Part shown: positions 1-8,420 of the stretch, one piece after another
Numbering within the stretch: the first letter of the stretch is position 1
Layout: each line of letters opens with the position of its first letter
Origin: Gammaproteobacteria bacterium
Lineage (GTDB): Bacteria > Pseudomonadota > Gammaproteobacteria > GCA-001735895
Direction of reading: 5' to 3'
DNA length: 61,697 bases
NCBI GenBank assembly: GCA_029862125.1
Contig: JAOTXY010000012.1
Location: 1 to 61,697 of the forward strand
The notes under the pieces: generated by a model
Database searches by the model: none
What the model was told of the DNA's origin: nothing
The model's input: only the letters and a program-made list of their open reading frames with translations
Program-made: the position numbers and the translations under genes

Positions 1-347
1 ATGATGGTCGCACCGCGGCCCAGCGATTCCTTGGCTTGTGCGGACAGTGCGCCGAAGCTCATGCCAGCAATGGTGATCGGGATTTTAAGCTCGATCGGCT
101 TCTTCGCGAATCGGGTGCCAAGGGTTACGCTGGTCTCACACTTTTCACGATACCCCTCGAGCGCATAACGTGACACGCTCGCACCCAGGAACAGCAGGTC
201 GTCGAAAGTCGGAATGACACGCTTGGCGCCACCGCCACGAATGTCATAAATACCCTCTGCCGCGGCTCTTTGAATTTCGGCGACGACGTGGGGCGGAAAG
301 GTGTGTGACGGACGCAGGCGTTTTTTGAAATCGTCTTGATCGGACAT
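1..347 (-). CDS. Glutamate-synthase-like FMN subunit, N-terminal part (GlxD/MgsC family), cut by window edge
   Basis: Only the first 115 codons are inside the window; the gene runs off the left edge. The start is the ATG at 345-347. The visible part is clearly related to the gene at 11396-12736: both carry the segments 'PTFDDL'/'PTWDDL', 'EGYREKC' and 'ITIAGMSFGAL'/'VYITGMSFGAL', which belong to the FMN-binding central domain of glutamate synthase. In the N-methylglutamate synthase (MgsABC) and GlxBCD families this is a stand-alone subunit. It sits 2 bp downstream of the GXGXG subunit and is the last of three genes in the order amidotransferase, GXGXG, FMN subunit. Known of the family: it forms N-methylglutamate or glutamate with the other two subunits. 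Which substrate this copy uses cannot be told. Confidence 0.85.
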   Translation of the reverse strand, partial: MSDQDDFKKRLRPSHTFPPHVVAEIQRAAAEGIYDIRGGGAKRVIPTFDDLLFLGASVSRYALEGYREKCETSVTLGTRFAKKPIELKIPITIAGMSFGALSAQAKESLGRGATI

Positions 348-349
348 GA

Positions 350-1030
350 CTAGTATTCTCCCGCATTGTCAATATTGAAGTTATAAAGCCTGCGCGCCGA
401 ACCATAACGCTTGAATCCGGAGGTATCGACATCGCCCATCCCCGCGGCTTCCAGCAACTCTTTTAGTTGCGCCCGATGCTCGTCTTCCATGGGTTTTTCG
501 ATGCAATCCGCACCCAGGCTGGCGACCTTGCCACCAACATAGAAACGAGCCTCGTAAGCCGAGTCGCCGAGTGCTTCGCCGGCGTCGCCGCAAACAACCA
601 GGCAACCGCTTTGCGCCATGAATGCGCTTAGATTACCGATGGATCCGCCAACCACGATGTCGACACCTTTCATGGAAATACCGCAACGTGAGGAGGTGTC
701 ACCCTCGACTATGACAAGGCCACCCTGGCCGGTCGCCGCGCAATACTGCGAAGCATTGCCCTTGACCCGCACGGTGCCGGACATGATATTTTCGGCGCAA
801 CCCGAGCCGGCGTTGCCGTTAATGGTGATGTTGGCATTCTGATTCATGCCACCACAGTAATAGCCTGCATGACCGTCAACCGTCACGGTCGAGTCATACA
901 TTGCGCCCACCGCAATCGAGTGTTTGCCGTTCGAATTACTTACGACGAATTCGGCCTTGTCCGCTGAATCCTGGTGCAGTGCCTGGTTCAGGTCGCGCAC
1001 GGTGTTGTCTTTGAGATCGAAATTTGTCAT
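350..1030 (-). CDS. GXGXG-domain glutamate synthase-like subunit (GlxC/MgsB family)
   Basis: The protein of about 226 residues has the repeating glycine-rich beta-helix pattern of the C-terminal (alpha-3) domain of glutamate synthase, e.g. 'GYYCGGMNQNANITI', 'GCAENIMSG' and 'FYVGGKVASLGADC'. This domain is structural and carries no active site. A GTG at 1031-1033 directly follows the upstream stop codon and is followed by ATG at 1028-1030; I prefer the ATG because a run of G lies 6 nt upstream. It is sandwiched between the amidotransferase and FMN subunits with almost no spacing, so the three are surely co-transcribed. A paralogue of 278 residues lies at 12766-13602, and this copy lacks that one's longer N-terminal extension. 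Confidence 0.88.
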   Translation of the reverse strand: MTNFDLKDNTVRDLNQALHQDSADKAEFVVSNSNGKHSIAVGAMYDSTVTVDGHAGYYCGGMNQNANITINGNAGSGCAENIMSGTVRVKGNASQYCAATGQGGLVIVEGDTSSRCGISMKGVDIVVGGSIGNLSAFMAQSGCLVVCGDAGEALGDSAYEARFYVGGKVASLGADCIEKPMEDEHRAQLKELLEAAGMGDVDTSGFKRYGSARRLYNFNIDNAGEY

Positions 1031-1033
1031 CAC

Positions 1034-1933
1034 TTACCCCCGATGCCAGCTATAGATCCGGGTCGGCACAGGCTCCCAGATGCGTGCATTCTCGACTCCT
1101 GGTAATGTTGCTATCGCGCGAAACTCCGAAGCCATCGCTGCCCAGTCATCGGTTTCAGCCATAACCGCAGGTTTACATCCGATGGGATCGACAACTACCG
1201 CGAAACCATCGTCCGTACCGACGGCAAAGGTATAAAAGCCGTCCAGATCTTTGAGGCCATTTTGCAGGGCTTCATCGAGGCTGTCTCCTTCCTGCATTCT
1301 CCAGGCCAGGTAACCCGCGGCCACTTCGCTGTCATTATCAGTTTCAAAGCTGATACCCTTCTTACGAAGCTCCTGGCGCAAACGGTTGTGATTGGACAGG
1401 GAACCGTTGTGGACAAGGCACAGGTCGAGCCCGGTAGAAAACGGGTGTGAATGTTCGGTGGTGATTGCCGACTCGGTCGCCATGCGGGTGTGGCCGAGCG
1501 CATGCGTACCGCTATAGTCCTCGAGACCGAAGTTGTCGATAAAATCAGCCGGTGAACCCTTGTCCTTAAAAATTTCAATTACTTCGCCCGCACCATTGAC
1601 GCGCAGTTCGGGATGGCTTTCCTGGATCCAGTTCTGTGCCAATGCCGGACTGGCGGCAACCTTGATGACGGCCTGGTCACGATGGTGGATGACTTCGGCG
1701 TCATCACCGAAGACATGCTTCAATCCATCGTGCAGCTCGTGCCAGGAATAGTCTTCATCGGGCGCCAGAACTGTCAGTTTTGCACTGCCTGCCGGCACTG
1801 GATCATGATAGATCGCTACTCCGGCGCTGTCGGGGCCGCGTTCCGACATTTCGATGAGCATACCCGACAGGTGCTTTCCCAGGTCTTTCTCCATTTCCGG
1901 GTTTTTAATAAACAATCCGACGATTCCGCACAT
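1034..1933 (-). CDS. Class II glutamine amidotransferase subunit (GlxB/MgsA family)
   Basis: The start was set at the ATG at 1931-1933 because it gives the N-terminal 'MCGIVG' with Cys as residue 2. That Cys becomes the Ntn nucleophile of class II glutamine amidotransferases after Met removal; longer starts would block it. Further family marks are 'RGPDSAG', 'GHTRMATES' and 'LVHNGSLSNHNRLR'. The length of 299 residues fits stand-alone GlxB/MgsA subunits, which hydrolyse glutamine (or, for MgsA, gamma-glutamylmethylamide) and pass ammonia or methylamine to the FMN subunit. It is the first gene of a compact three-gene set and has a paralogue at 13590-14528. Confidence 0.88.
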   Translation of the reverse strand: MCGIVGLFIKNPEMEKDLGKHLSGMLIEMSERGPDSAGVAIYHDPVPAGSAKLTVLAPDEDYSWHELHDGLKHVFGDDAEVIHHRDQAVIKVAASPALAQNWIQESHPELRVNGAGEVIEIFKDKGSPADFIDNFGLEDYSGTHALGHTRMATESAITTEHSHPFSTGLDLCLVHNGSLSNHNRLRQELRKKGISFETDNDSEVAAGYLAWRMQEGDSLDEALQNGLKDLDGFYTFAVGTDDGFAVVVDPIGCKPAVMAETDDWAAMASEFRAIATLPGVENARIWEPVPTRIYSWHRG

Positions 1934-1977
1934 AGCGACCTCTACACAGTTCGTTAAGTCCGCGCAGCGTAGTACAG

Positions 1978-2028
1978 ACAAAATTCACTGTCAACTGAAG
2001 TGAAATTTTGTTTCCTTACAGGAAACAA
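1978..2028. promoter_or_regulatory. Two overlapping dyads upstream of the left glutamate-synthase-like trio
   Basis: The 97-bp gap between the XRE-cupin regulator and the trio contains a near-perfect inverted repeat with arms ACAAAATTCACT (1978-1989) and AGTGAAATTTTGT (1999-2011). It overlaps a second perfect one, TTGTTTCC (2008-2015) and GGAAACAA (2021-2028). Neither is followed by a T-run on the gene-carrying strand, so they look like operator sites rather than a terminator. The adjacent XRE-cupin protein is the obvious candidate ligand; this is inference. Confidence 0.5.
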
Positions 2029-2029
2029 T

Positions 2030-2668
2030 CTAAGAGGTTGTTGCCTCTGAAATGATGATCGAAAGGTAACGACAGGGCAGTTTTTGTATTTCGTCCGGGC
2101 CATGCGACGCATCGGCATCGAAGAAAAGTGTGTCACCCGGCTCCAGGGTATAGGTTTTGTTTGCGTGTCGGTAAGTCACGCGTCCTTCCAGCATATAAAT
2201 CAGCTCGGTACCCGCATGTTGAAACACAGGAAACACTTCGGACTGATCGTCGATCGTGATCAGGTAGGGTTCGATATTATACGGCTTACCAATGGTGTGC
2301 CCAAGTAACTGGTATTGATGCCCGGCACCCGAACCGCGGCGCTCTATCGGCAACCCCTCACCCGCCTTGATATAGGTGACGTCACGTTGTTCCTCGTAGC
2401 CGCGAAAAAATGATGTCACCGGAACCTGCAATGCATTTGCGAGCGAGGTTAGCGTCGCCAGTGATGGCGAAGTCTGCCCGTTCTCGATTTTCGACAACAT
2501 GCCGGTCGACAACTGCGCCTGCTTGGCAAGCGCGGCGACGGTCAAATTCAGGCGCTTGCGTGACGTACGCACCTGCTTGCCAATCGCGATTTCGAGCGCC
2601 TCCACGCTATGCTGTTGGGACATCAAATCGTTATCGGCTGGCTGGTTATCAGGATCGGGCATCGGCAC
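2030..2668 (-). CDS. XRE-family transcriptional regulator with C-terminal cupin domain
   Basis: An N-terminal Cro/C1-type helix-turn-helix spans about residues 28-85 ('LAKQAQLSTGMLSKIENGQTSP'-like core, of which 'STGMLSKIENG' is diagnostic). A flexible link and a cupin_2 sensor domain follow (residues about 135-205, with 'HAGTELIYMLEG' and 'LEPGDTLFFDADASHG'). This architecture is common in regulators of amine and polyamine catabolism. The gene is divergent from tmm and lies directly upstream of the left glutamate-synthase-like trio, so it probably controls one or both. Perfect dyads lie on both of its flanks. The exact start is uncertain: GTG at 2668, ATG at 2662 and ATG at 2623 are all possible, and none has a good ribosome binding site. 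Confidence 0.85.
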   Translation of the reverse strand: MPMPDPDNQPADNDLMSQQHSVEALEIAIGKQVRTSRKRLNLTVAALAKQAQLSTGMLSKIENGQTSPSLATLTSLANALQVPVTSFFRGYEEQRDVTYIKAGEGLPIERRGSGAGHQYQLLGHTIGKPYNIEPYLITIDDQSEVFPVFQHAGTELIYMLEGRVTYRHANKTYTLEPGDTLFFDADASHGPDEIQKLPCRYLSIIISEATTS

Positions 2669-2729
2669 TTGTTGCGGTCTTTGACTGGTGGCCTATCAAA
2701 CCTCAGCGCGCTTTCGATTGCAAATCTGC

Positions 2730-2750
2730 TTTTACCGGAACCCGGTAAAA
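2730..2750. promoter_or_regulatory. Perfect 9-bp inverted repeat between regulator and tmm
   Basis: TTTTACCGG (2730-2738), a 3-bp spacer and CCGGTAAAA (2742-2750) form a perfect dyad in the divergent promoter region of the XRE-cupin regulator and tmm. A further half site, TACCGGG, follows near 2763. The position and symmetry suit an operator for a dimeric helix-turn-helix protein. It is not a terminator because no T-run or coding end is near. Confidence 0.55.
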
Positions 2751-2873
2751 ATATATACAGATACCGGGCCATGTGGTTGACCATCGCGGTGATATTCCCT
2801 AACCTTGACGGCTCACAATTAAAACCATTTTCAAATAAAAATACCGATCAAAATCAGTTAGTTGGAGGATATG

Positions 2874-4214
2874 ATGAGCAAGCGTGTCGCAGTAATTGGA
2901 GCCGGCCCCAGCGGTCTGGCACAGTTGAGAGCCTTTCAGTCGGCTAAGGAAAAGGGTGCGGAAATCCCCGATATCGTCTGTTTTGAGAAGCAGGAGAACT
3001 GGGGTGGATTGTGGAATTACACCTGGCGTACCGGCCTCGATCAGCATGGCGAACCGGTTCACGGCAGCATGTACCGATACCTCTGGTCTAACGGCCCGAA
3101 AGAAGGCCTGGAATTTGCCGACTATTCATTCGAAGAACATTTCGGTCGTCCCATCGCATCTTACCCACCACGTGCCGTGTTGTTCGATTATATCGAGGGA
3201 CGCGTCAAACAGGCCGGCGTACGAGACTGGATTAGATTCAACTCATCCGTGCGTCACGTGCATTACGACGAACATGAAGGCATGTTTCATGTCACCGCGC
3301 AGGACCATGAAAAAGACGTCGAGTACACCGAGGAATTCGATCACGTTATCGTTGCTAGCGGTCACTTTTCAACTCCAAACGTACCGGAATATCCCGGCTT
3401 CGACACCTTCAAGGGACGTGTTTTGCACGCCCATGATTTTCGTGACGCGATGGAATTTTACGCCAAGGATATTCTGATCATCGGCACCTCTTACTCAGCC
3501 GAGGACATCGGCTCGCAGTGCTGGAAGTATGGCTGTAAATCCGTCACCGTTTCCCACCGCACTGCACCGATGGGATACAAGTGGCCGGACAACTGGAAAG
3601 AAGTTCCGCTGCTGGAAAAGGTCGAGGGCAATACCGCCACCTTTAAGGACGGCTCCACCAAGGATGTCGACGCGATCATCCTCTGTACCGGCTATCTGCA
3701 CCACTTTCCATTCATGGCTGAAAATCTTAAGCTCAAGACCAACAACCGCCTGTACCCGGTTAACTTGTACAACGGCGTGGTCTGGGAGCACAACCCCAAG
3801 CTGATGTACCTCGGCATGCAGGATCAGTGGTACACCTTTAACATGTTCGACGCCCAGGCCTGGTACGCGCGCGACGTAATCCTGGGCCGACTAGACGTTC
3901 CGTCTCAGGCCGAAATGCACGCGGATATCGATAAATGGCGCGAGGAAGAAGATAACCTTCCCGACGATTACGCCTGTATCGAATTCCAGGGCAAGTACAC
4001 CATGGACCTGATGGCGCTAACCGATTATCCCGAGTTTGATTGTGCCGGTGCGAACGAGGCTTTTTTCCAGTGGAAGAAGCACAAGAAGGAAAACATCATG
4101 ACCTTCCGTAACCACGGTTACAAGTCTGCACTAACCGGCACCATGGCTCCGGAACATCACACGCCGTGGCGCGATGCACTCGACGATTCGCTGGAAGCAT
4201 ACCTGCAAACCTGA
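2874..4214 (+). CDS. tmm: Trimethylamine monooxygenase (flavin-containing monooxygenase family)
   Basis: This soluble FMO oxidises trimethylamine to TMAO with NADPH and O2, the first step of aerobic TMA use in marine bacteria. The protein of 446 residues has the FAD site 'GAGPSG' (residues about 9-14), the FMO-type signature around '[11 protein letters not shown]', and the NADP site '[10 protein letters not shown]' (about residues 205-214). It shows the hallmark Tmm segments '[16 protein letters not shown]', '[16 protein letters not shown]' and '[12 protein letters not shown]'. The start is ATG 2874 (giving MSKRVAVIG as in known Tmm), 6 nt after GGAG; an ATG 3 nt earlier is less well placed. 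It is divergent from an XRE-cupin regulator and followed by a terminator hairpin. The match to bacterial Tmm is along the full length, so I am confident. Generic FMO or Baeyer-Villiger activity is much less likely. Confidence 0.95.
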   Translation: MSKRVAVIGAGPSGLAQLRAFQSAKEKGAEIPDIVCFEKQENWGGLWNYTWRTGLDQHGEPVHGSMYRYLWSNGPKEGLEFADYSFEEHFGRPIASYPPRAVLFDYIEGRVKQAGVRDWIRFNSSVRHVHYDEHEGMFHVTAQDHEKDVEYTEEFDHVIVASGHFSTPNVPEYPGFDTFKGRVLHAHDFRDAMEFYAKDILIIGTSYSAEDIGSQCWKYGCKSVTVSHRTAPMGYKWPDNWKEVPLLEKVEGNTATFKDGSTKDVDAIILCTGYLHHFPFMAENLKLKTNNRLYPVNLYNGVVWEHNPKLMYLGMQDQWYTFNMFDAQAWYARDVILGRLDVPSQAEMHADIDKWREEEDNLPDDYACIEFQGKYTMDLMALTDYPEFDCAGANEAFFQWKKHKKENIMTFRNHGYKSALTGTMAPEHHTPWRDALDDSLEAYLQT

Positions 4215-4244
4215 CGATACTCTTTGCGAAGTCGAGTAAAACCG

Positions 4245-4273
4245 AAGCGTGGTCCATCGGGGCCGCGCTTTTT
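4245..4273 (+). terminator. Rho-independent terminator after tmm
   Basis: An 11-bp stem (4245-4255 with 4260-4270, including G-U pairs) with a 4-nt loop is followed by TTTTT. It lies 31 bp after the tmm stop codon and separates tmm from the cupin gene. Confidence 0.65.
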
Positions 4274-4297
4274 CATATTCCGGGATACCAAAACACC

Positions 4298-4675
4298 ATG
4301 TTAGATACCAGCCTGCGAAAAATCATCAGCACACGAGATGATGAATTCAAGCCATACGACCGTTACGGCGAGCCGATCCCCGGAATGTCATGGATTGCAC
4401 TGAGCGGTGACTTGTTAAATGGCGAGTTCGAGTGTTTCCTGCTGCGCATGGACCCCGGTGCGCAATCCAGGCCGCATGAGCACATGGGCTTCGAAGAATT
4501 CCTGGTCATGGAAGGCGAGCTGATCGACTGCGACGGGAGCGTTTACCGAAACGGTGATTTCGTGCGCCTGCTACCGGGCTCGAAACACAGTTCACATACG
4601 CCAAACGGCTGTGTTCTGCTGGTCATGCTGCGGGGTAACAACCGTCCACTGTCCGCAGACGAACTTAAACCCTGA
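4298..4675 (+). CDS. Small ChrR-type cupin protein
   Basis: A single cupin domain of 125 residues. The metal-binding region reads 'RPHEHMGFEEFLVMEGE' and a second motif is 'GDFVRLLPGSKHSSHTPNG'. These give the His, His, Glu and His ligands expected for the anti-sigma ChrR/cupin_7-like fold. There is no DNA-binding domain. I chose the ATG at 4298 because it begins the recognisable domain; upstream codons overlap the tmm end and terminator. Function is unknown. Its place behind tmm suggests a role linked to amine oxidation (metal sensor or small dioxygenase-like enzyme), but this is inference. Confidence 0.75.
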   Translation: MLDTSLRKIISTRDDEFKPYDRYGEPIPGMSWIALSGDLLNGEFECFLLRMDPGAQSRPHEHMGFEEFLVMEGELIDCDGSVYRNGDFVRLLPGSKHSSHTPNGCVLLVMLRGNNRPLSADELKP

Positions 4676-4735
4676 CGACACCCCCGCGGATGCGGAGTTG
4701 CGCGAAAGCGGTGGTGCGACAATTCGGATTCTTGC

Positions 4736-4768
4736 AAAAAAAAGCTCCACCTGTTTCCAGGTGGAGCC
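4736..4768 (-). terminator. Terminator of the left amt operon
   Basis: Perfect 10-bp stem (4744-4753 with 4758-4767), loop of 4, with eight A at 4736-4743 giving a T-run on the minus strand. It stands just beyond the stop of the small membrane protein gene at 4791. Confidence 0.8.
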
Positions 4769-4790
4769 GTAACGCTACTACCCGCTCGCG

Positions 4791-5000
4791 CTATCTTTCG
4801 ACGCCGTGGGTGCTGTCGCTATCGTCACTCCTGAACTTGTGCTGATTTTCGTGATGGTTTTCGGTTCGCAACGCAAAGTACAGTGGCACGATGCAGCATA
4901 TGACCGCAATCCAGAACCAGAAATCGGTTATGCCCGAACCGGCAAAGGAGTAAATAACGCCCGCGCCTTCCCAACTATCGATTGGACTTGAATTAAACAT
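4791..5000 (-). CDS. Small single-pass membrane protein linked to ammonium transporter
   Basis: 69 residues starting at ATG 4998-5000, 7 nt after GAGGAG; a longer start is possible but has no binding site. There is one hydrophobic helix at about residues 25-46 ('DFWFWIAVICCIVPLYFAL') followed by a polar His/Asp-rich tail. The segment 'GAGVIYSFAGSGITDF' resembles 'TFGAIYPFVGSEGFLTI' in the small protein at 9039-9287, which also follows an amt gene. No known family was recognised. Conserved pairing with the transporter suggests an accessory subunit or assembly factor; this is inference. Confidence 0.75.
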   Translation of the reverse strand: MFNSSPIDSWEGAGVIYSFAGSGITDFWFWIAVICCIVPLYFALRTENHHENQHKFRSDDSDSTHGVER

Positions 5001-5011
5001 ATTGATACTCC

Positions 5012-6316
5012 TCAATTAGTCTTGATGTCTTCAGGATAAGCCATGGCTTCGACCTCGACGTCCATGCCAACCTCCTGTACGCCATCGCTGGCGCGCAGTA
5101 TTCCGAGCACCTTGAACAGCCAGCCGAAGACAAAACCGGGCACGAAGCCGAGCAAGAACATTACGATCATACCCTTGAACTGGCCACCGAAGGTTATTGT
5201 CGGAATGCTGTCCGAAAACTGCGGGTACCCGCCAAGGAAGATTCCGGCAAACAGCACGCCGAGAATACCGCAGGTGCCATGTACCGAAACCGCGCCAACC
5301 GCGTCGTCGATGCCAAACTTTTCGAATAACTGGGCCGAAATTGGGCCGACAATACCACCGACGAATGCCAGAACGAAGGTCAGACCCGGATAGTACAGGT
5401 CCATACCCGAAGCCACCGAAATAATGCCGCAAAGCGCGCCGGACATCATCCAGAACGGATCGCGGGTCTTCATGTAGGCGCCGATCATACCGCCAGCCAC
5501 GCCCATCAACGTGTTGAAACAAATCGTCGATAGCGTTGTCGGCATGCCGTAAATATTGGCCCATTCGGTTGCATACCAGCTTACGCTGGTTCCCGGAAAG
5601 ATAAGACAGCCGCCGAGGAAGCCAAAGAAGCCAACAACAATCAGCATCAGACCGACCATGGTCATCGGCAGGCTGTGCCCGCGAATCACGTTGGCGGAAC
5701 CATCCGCATTAAACTTGCCGATCCGCGGCCCGAGATGAATTAGTACGCCGAGTGCAAAAAAGCCAGAGACCATATGTACCAACCCGGAGGCGCCAAAATC
5801 ATGGTAACCCCACTCGGTAACCATCCAACCGGCATAATGCCAACTCCAAGAAGCGGCCAGAATCCAAACTACTGAACCCAGAATCACGGCGAGAATAATA
5901 AACGCGGTCATGCGAATGCGCTCGATTACCGCACCGGACATGATCGACGCCGTGGTACAGGCAAACAGCGTGAATGCGCCCCAGAATACGCCGGACGCGT
6001 TATCCTGCATGTTCGGTCCCATATTTTCGCCCCAGGGTACACCGGCGGCACCCGCTTCGAAATCAGGAACAAAGCCGTTGGTCATCGCCAGGTAGATCCA
6101 CCATCCGAACATCCAGAAGGTAGGAATCATATAGGCAAATGCGAGGATATTTTTGGTTCCCGCCGCAAGCGTATGCTTGACTCGTGAAGCCCCCATTTCA
6201 TACATCATGAAGCCTGCATGAATCAGGATCATAACAGCCGTACACCAATAGTAATAAACCTCGAGGTTTATCTCATTGGCCACCGCAATTGCGGCTTGTA
6301 GTTCTTCAGGTGACAT
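5012..6316 (-). CDS. amt: Ammonium/methylammonium transporter family protein (Amt), copy 1
   Basis: Polytopic Amt/Mep/Rh-family channel of 434 residues with about 11 membrane helices. The twin-His pore residues are seen in 'SGLVHMVSG' and 'VSVHGTCGILG'. The family Asp ahead of the first His is kept ('YHDFGASGLVH'), but the usual Ala-Gly-Gly after it is altered. At the position of E. coli AmtB Ser219 the segment 'GFFGFLGGC' gives Cys. These changes are shared with the second copy at 9339 and define an unusual subfamily. The gene is followed 11 bp on by a small membrane protein gene and then a terminator. A good NtrC-type site lies about 235 bp upstream, suggesting nitrogen control. Given the neighbouring methylamine genes, methylammonium may be a substrate (inference). 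Confidence 0.92.
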   Translation of the reverse strand: MSPEELQAAIAVANEINLEVYYYWCTAVMILIHAGFMMYEMGASRVKHTLAAGTKNILAFAYMIPTFWMFGWWIYLAMTNGFVPDFEAGAAGVPWGENMGPNMQDNASGVFWGAFTLFACTTASIMSGAVIERIRMTAFIILAVILGSVVWILAASWSWHYAGWMVTEWGYHDFGASGLVHMVSGFFALGVLIHLGPRIGKFNADGSANVIRGHSLPMTMVGLMLIVVGFFGFLGGCLIFPGTSVSWYATEWANIYGMPTTLSTICFNTLMGVAGGMIGAYMKTRDPFWMMSGALCGIISVASGMDLYYPGLTFVLAFVGGIVGPISAQLFEKFGIDDAVGAVSVHGTCGILGVLFAGIFLGGYPQFSDSIPTITFGGQFKGMIVMFLLGFVPGFVFGWLFKVLGILRASDGVQEVGMDVEVEAMAYPEDIKTN

Positions 6317-6795
6317 TATTGACCTCCCCCTTTGAGTTAGTTATAAAACGCCTGTTTCTCCAACAGTATTTTCAACTGCATCCCTGCCATTGTGATTCTG
6401 TTTCCTTGACTCAATCCCATGTTTTTGGGAACCGCGGTTAGTCCCTGGTTCGCGTTTTTATTATTTGATTTCATCCGCAAACGGACAAAACTGACGTCAT
6501 CATAACGAATCTCTAAAACGATATCTATGTTCCTGTTTTTTTAGAAATTTTGCACCAGCCTGGTGCCTCTTGAAGGTTACCACGGCGACTTACCGTGGTT
6601 ATCGGGCCATTGAAACGAAGTTAGCCGTTGACTTTATAAGCCTGAATTTCGTGATAATTGCTATATAAATCAATGCAATACTACTCGATATCAGTTGATC
6701 GATAAATCTTGATCAAGCCCGCTAATACCCCGGCCACCGTGGAAACTGGTTAGCCCGGATTTTAACGACTTTGGACGGCTTTAATTGGTTGTCTG
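6317..6795. other. 479-bp intergenic region upstream of amt copy 1
   Basis: No gene was recognised. The region is A/T-rich and holds an NtrC-type site (6551-6567) and a further dyad, ACCACGG (6579-6585) with CCGTGGT (6593-6599). I searched the minus strand for a sigma-54 -24/-12 element between the NtrC site and the amt start and did not find a convincing one. Confidence 0.6.
6551..6567. promoter_or_regulatory. NtrC-type binding site
   Basis: TGCACC, five bases, then GGTGCC matches the enhancer consensus TGCACC-N5-GGTGCA at all but the last base. The larger dyad is GCACCAG/CTGGTGC. It is 235 bp upstream of amt copy 1, a normal enhancer distance. Confidence 0.6.
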
Positions 6796-7251
6796 TCAGT
6801 CGGCGAAAACTTCGGAGTGAATACCGAAATGCTGGATATAGTATGACCTTCCGTCGGCAACGAGATTTATCTTGATAGTCGCGGGACCAGAATCGAATTC
6901 CAACGGCACCTGGTAACCGATAATCTCGATATCTCCCAAGGACTTGCTGGTGTCGGAACGATCCCACAGATATGTTGGTTTGCCGGTCGATTTCAAGTGC
7001 CCGAGTCGACTGAAAGACTGGTAGGCCTGCTGGACCTTTTCGTTTTCAAATTCGAGCCGCGCTGTAGGCGATAACAATGGCTTGAGCTGCTCGAATTGCC
7101 AGCTGGTCAAGATCGGCAGGGTCGATTCCAGATAGGGAATAGCGGTATCGTCGTAACGATCCGCTTTCATGCCGAACCACAGCGTATAAATTAACAACCC
7201 GGCCGCCAACAGGGTGATAAATATCAGGCTTCGTCGCAGAATCAAGGACAT
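6796..7251 (-). CDS. Membrane-anchored protein of unknown function
   Basis: 151 residues with an N-terminal anchor (about residues 7-27, 'SLIFITLLAAGLLIYTLWF'). An outward-facing domain follows, of the kind seen in small DUF4019/DUF4878-like proteins: a helix with 'PILTSWQFEQLKPLLSP', then beta strands with 'QVPLEFDSGPATIKINLV'. No catalytic motif is seen. It may share a transcript with folD, which lies just upstream on the same strand. Not recognised further. Confidence 0.7.
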   Translation of the reverse strand: MSLILRRSLIFITLLAAGLLIYTLWFGMKADRYDDTAIPYLESTLPILTSWQFEQLKPLLSPTARLEFENEKVQQAYQSFSRLGHLKSTGKPTYLWDRSDTSKSLGDIEIIGYQVPLEFDSGPATIKINLVADGRSYYIQHFGIHSEVFAD

Positions 7252-7332
7252 AATCGGCCTGGCTCGAGTCAGACAGGCGACGAAATTATCACGTTCACCA
7301 CCTCAAACAAACTCGAATGGGTGTAACCCGCT

Positions 7333-8211
7333 TTATTCCGGAATCTCGACATGGTTAAGGCGACAGGCTTGCTGCAAGGTGTTATGCAACAGGCAAGCGA
7401 TTGTCATCGGCCCTACGCCTCCCGGCACCGGTGTGATGGCACCGGCCACGTCGGCCGCGGTACCAAATTCAACATCGCCCACCAGTCGCGTGGTGCCATC
7501 TTCATTCTCAATACGATTAATACCGACATCGATGACGGTGGCGCCCGGCTTGATCCAGTCGCCCTTGACCATTTCAGGGCGCCCTACCGCCGCGACCACG
7601 ATATCCGCCTGGCGGCATTCACCCGGCAGGTCGCGGGTGCGCGAATGCGCGATAGTAACGGTGCAACTCTCCTTGAGTAGCAGTGCAGCCATCGGCTTGC
7701 CAACAATATTAGAACGTCCGACTACGATGGCTTTCATACCGGAAAGATCGCCGAGCTGATCCTTGAGCATCATCAGTGAACCCAGCGGTGTGCAGGGTAC
7801 GATACCGTCAGCACCGATCGAGAGGCGACCGACATTGGACAGGTGAAAACCATCGACGTCCTTATCGACCGAAATAGAGTTGATCACCGCTTCTTCGTCG
7901 ATGTGATCCGGCAAGGGCAATTGCACCAGGATACCGTGAACATCGGGATCATTATTTAACTGGTCGATCAGTGCCAGCAAGTCATCCTGGCTGGTACTCG
8001 CGTCGAGTTTATGCTCGTAGGAATTCATGCCCGCTTCCTGGGTTTGCTTGCCCTTGCTACGCACGTATACCTGGCTCGCAGGATCCTCGCCCACCAGCAC
8101 CACGGCAAGCCCCGGTGTCAGGGAATGATTCTGTTTTATAATTTCGACCTTGCGTGCGATTTCTCCGCGCAGGTTCGCCGAAAACGCCTTACCATCAATT
8201 ATCGTGGCCAC
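7333..8211 (-). CDS. folD: Bifunctional methylene-THF dehydrogenase / methenyl-THF cyclohydrolase
   Basis: Interconverts 5,10-methylene-THF and 10-formyl-THF with NADP. 292 residues, the usual FolD length. Seen motifs are the catalytic '[14 protein letters not shown]' (Tyr/Lys), '[13 protein letters not shown]', '[11 protein letters not shown]', the nucleotide loop '[17 protein letters not shown]' and the C-terminal '[10 protein letters not shown]'. The start is GTG at 8209-8211, which yields the normal N-terminus. FolD is a housekeeping enzyme. Here it also fits the local pathway: TMAO demethylase releases C1 as methylene-THF, and FolD is the next step to formyl-THF. Confidence 0.97.
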   Translation of the reverse strand: MATIIDGKAFSANLRGEIARKVEIIKQNHSLTPGLAVVLVGEDPASQVYVRSKGKQTQEAGMNSYEHKLDASTSQDDLLALIDQLNNDPDVHGILVQLPLPDHIDEEAVINSISVDKDVDGFHLSNVGRLSIGADGIVPCTPLGSLMMLKDQLGDLSGMKAIVVGRSNIVGKPMAALLLKESCTVTIAHSRTRDLPGECRQADIVVAAVGRPEMVKGDWIKPGATVIDVGINRIENEDGTTRLVGDVEFGTAADVAGAITPVPGGVGPMTIACLLHNTLQQACRLNHVEIPE

Positions 8212-8420
8212 GTTATATATACCCTCAACACTGTGTTAACAAGACCGGCCGCTCCCCCGGAGGTCGTGGCTGGTTTACCCAAATTACGACATTTTACAAA
8301 TAACCGGACTGCGATATATCAGTAATACGACACCCATTTACCCGCTCGCCAGGACCAGTCGCAAGTCCCGGGTGAACCATCGTTACGGATGCGATTGATT
8401 TACCGCATCCCCATACTCGA

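Noticed and set aside
2874-4214. Generic Baeyer-Villiger or eukaryote-like FMO
   Set aside because: The full-length pattern and specific segments match bacterial trimethylamine monooxygenase, with tdm and methylamine genes nearby.
6317-6550. Sigma-54 promoter for amt
   Set aside because: No GG-N10-GC element with correct spacing was found on the minus strand; near matches had spacing off by two or three bases.
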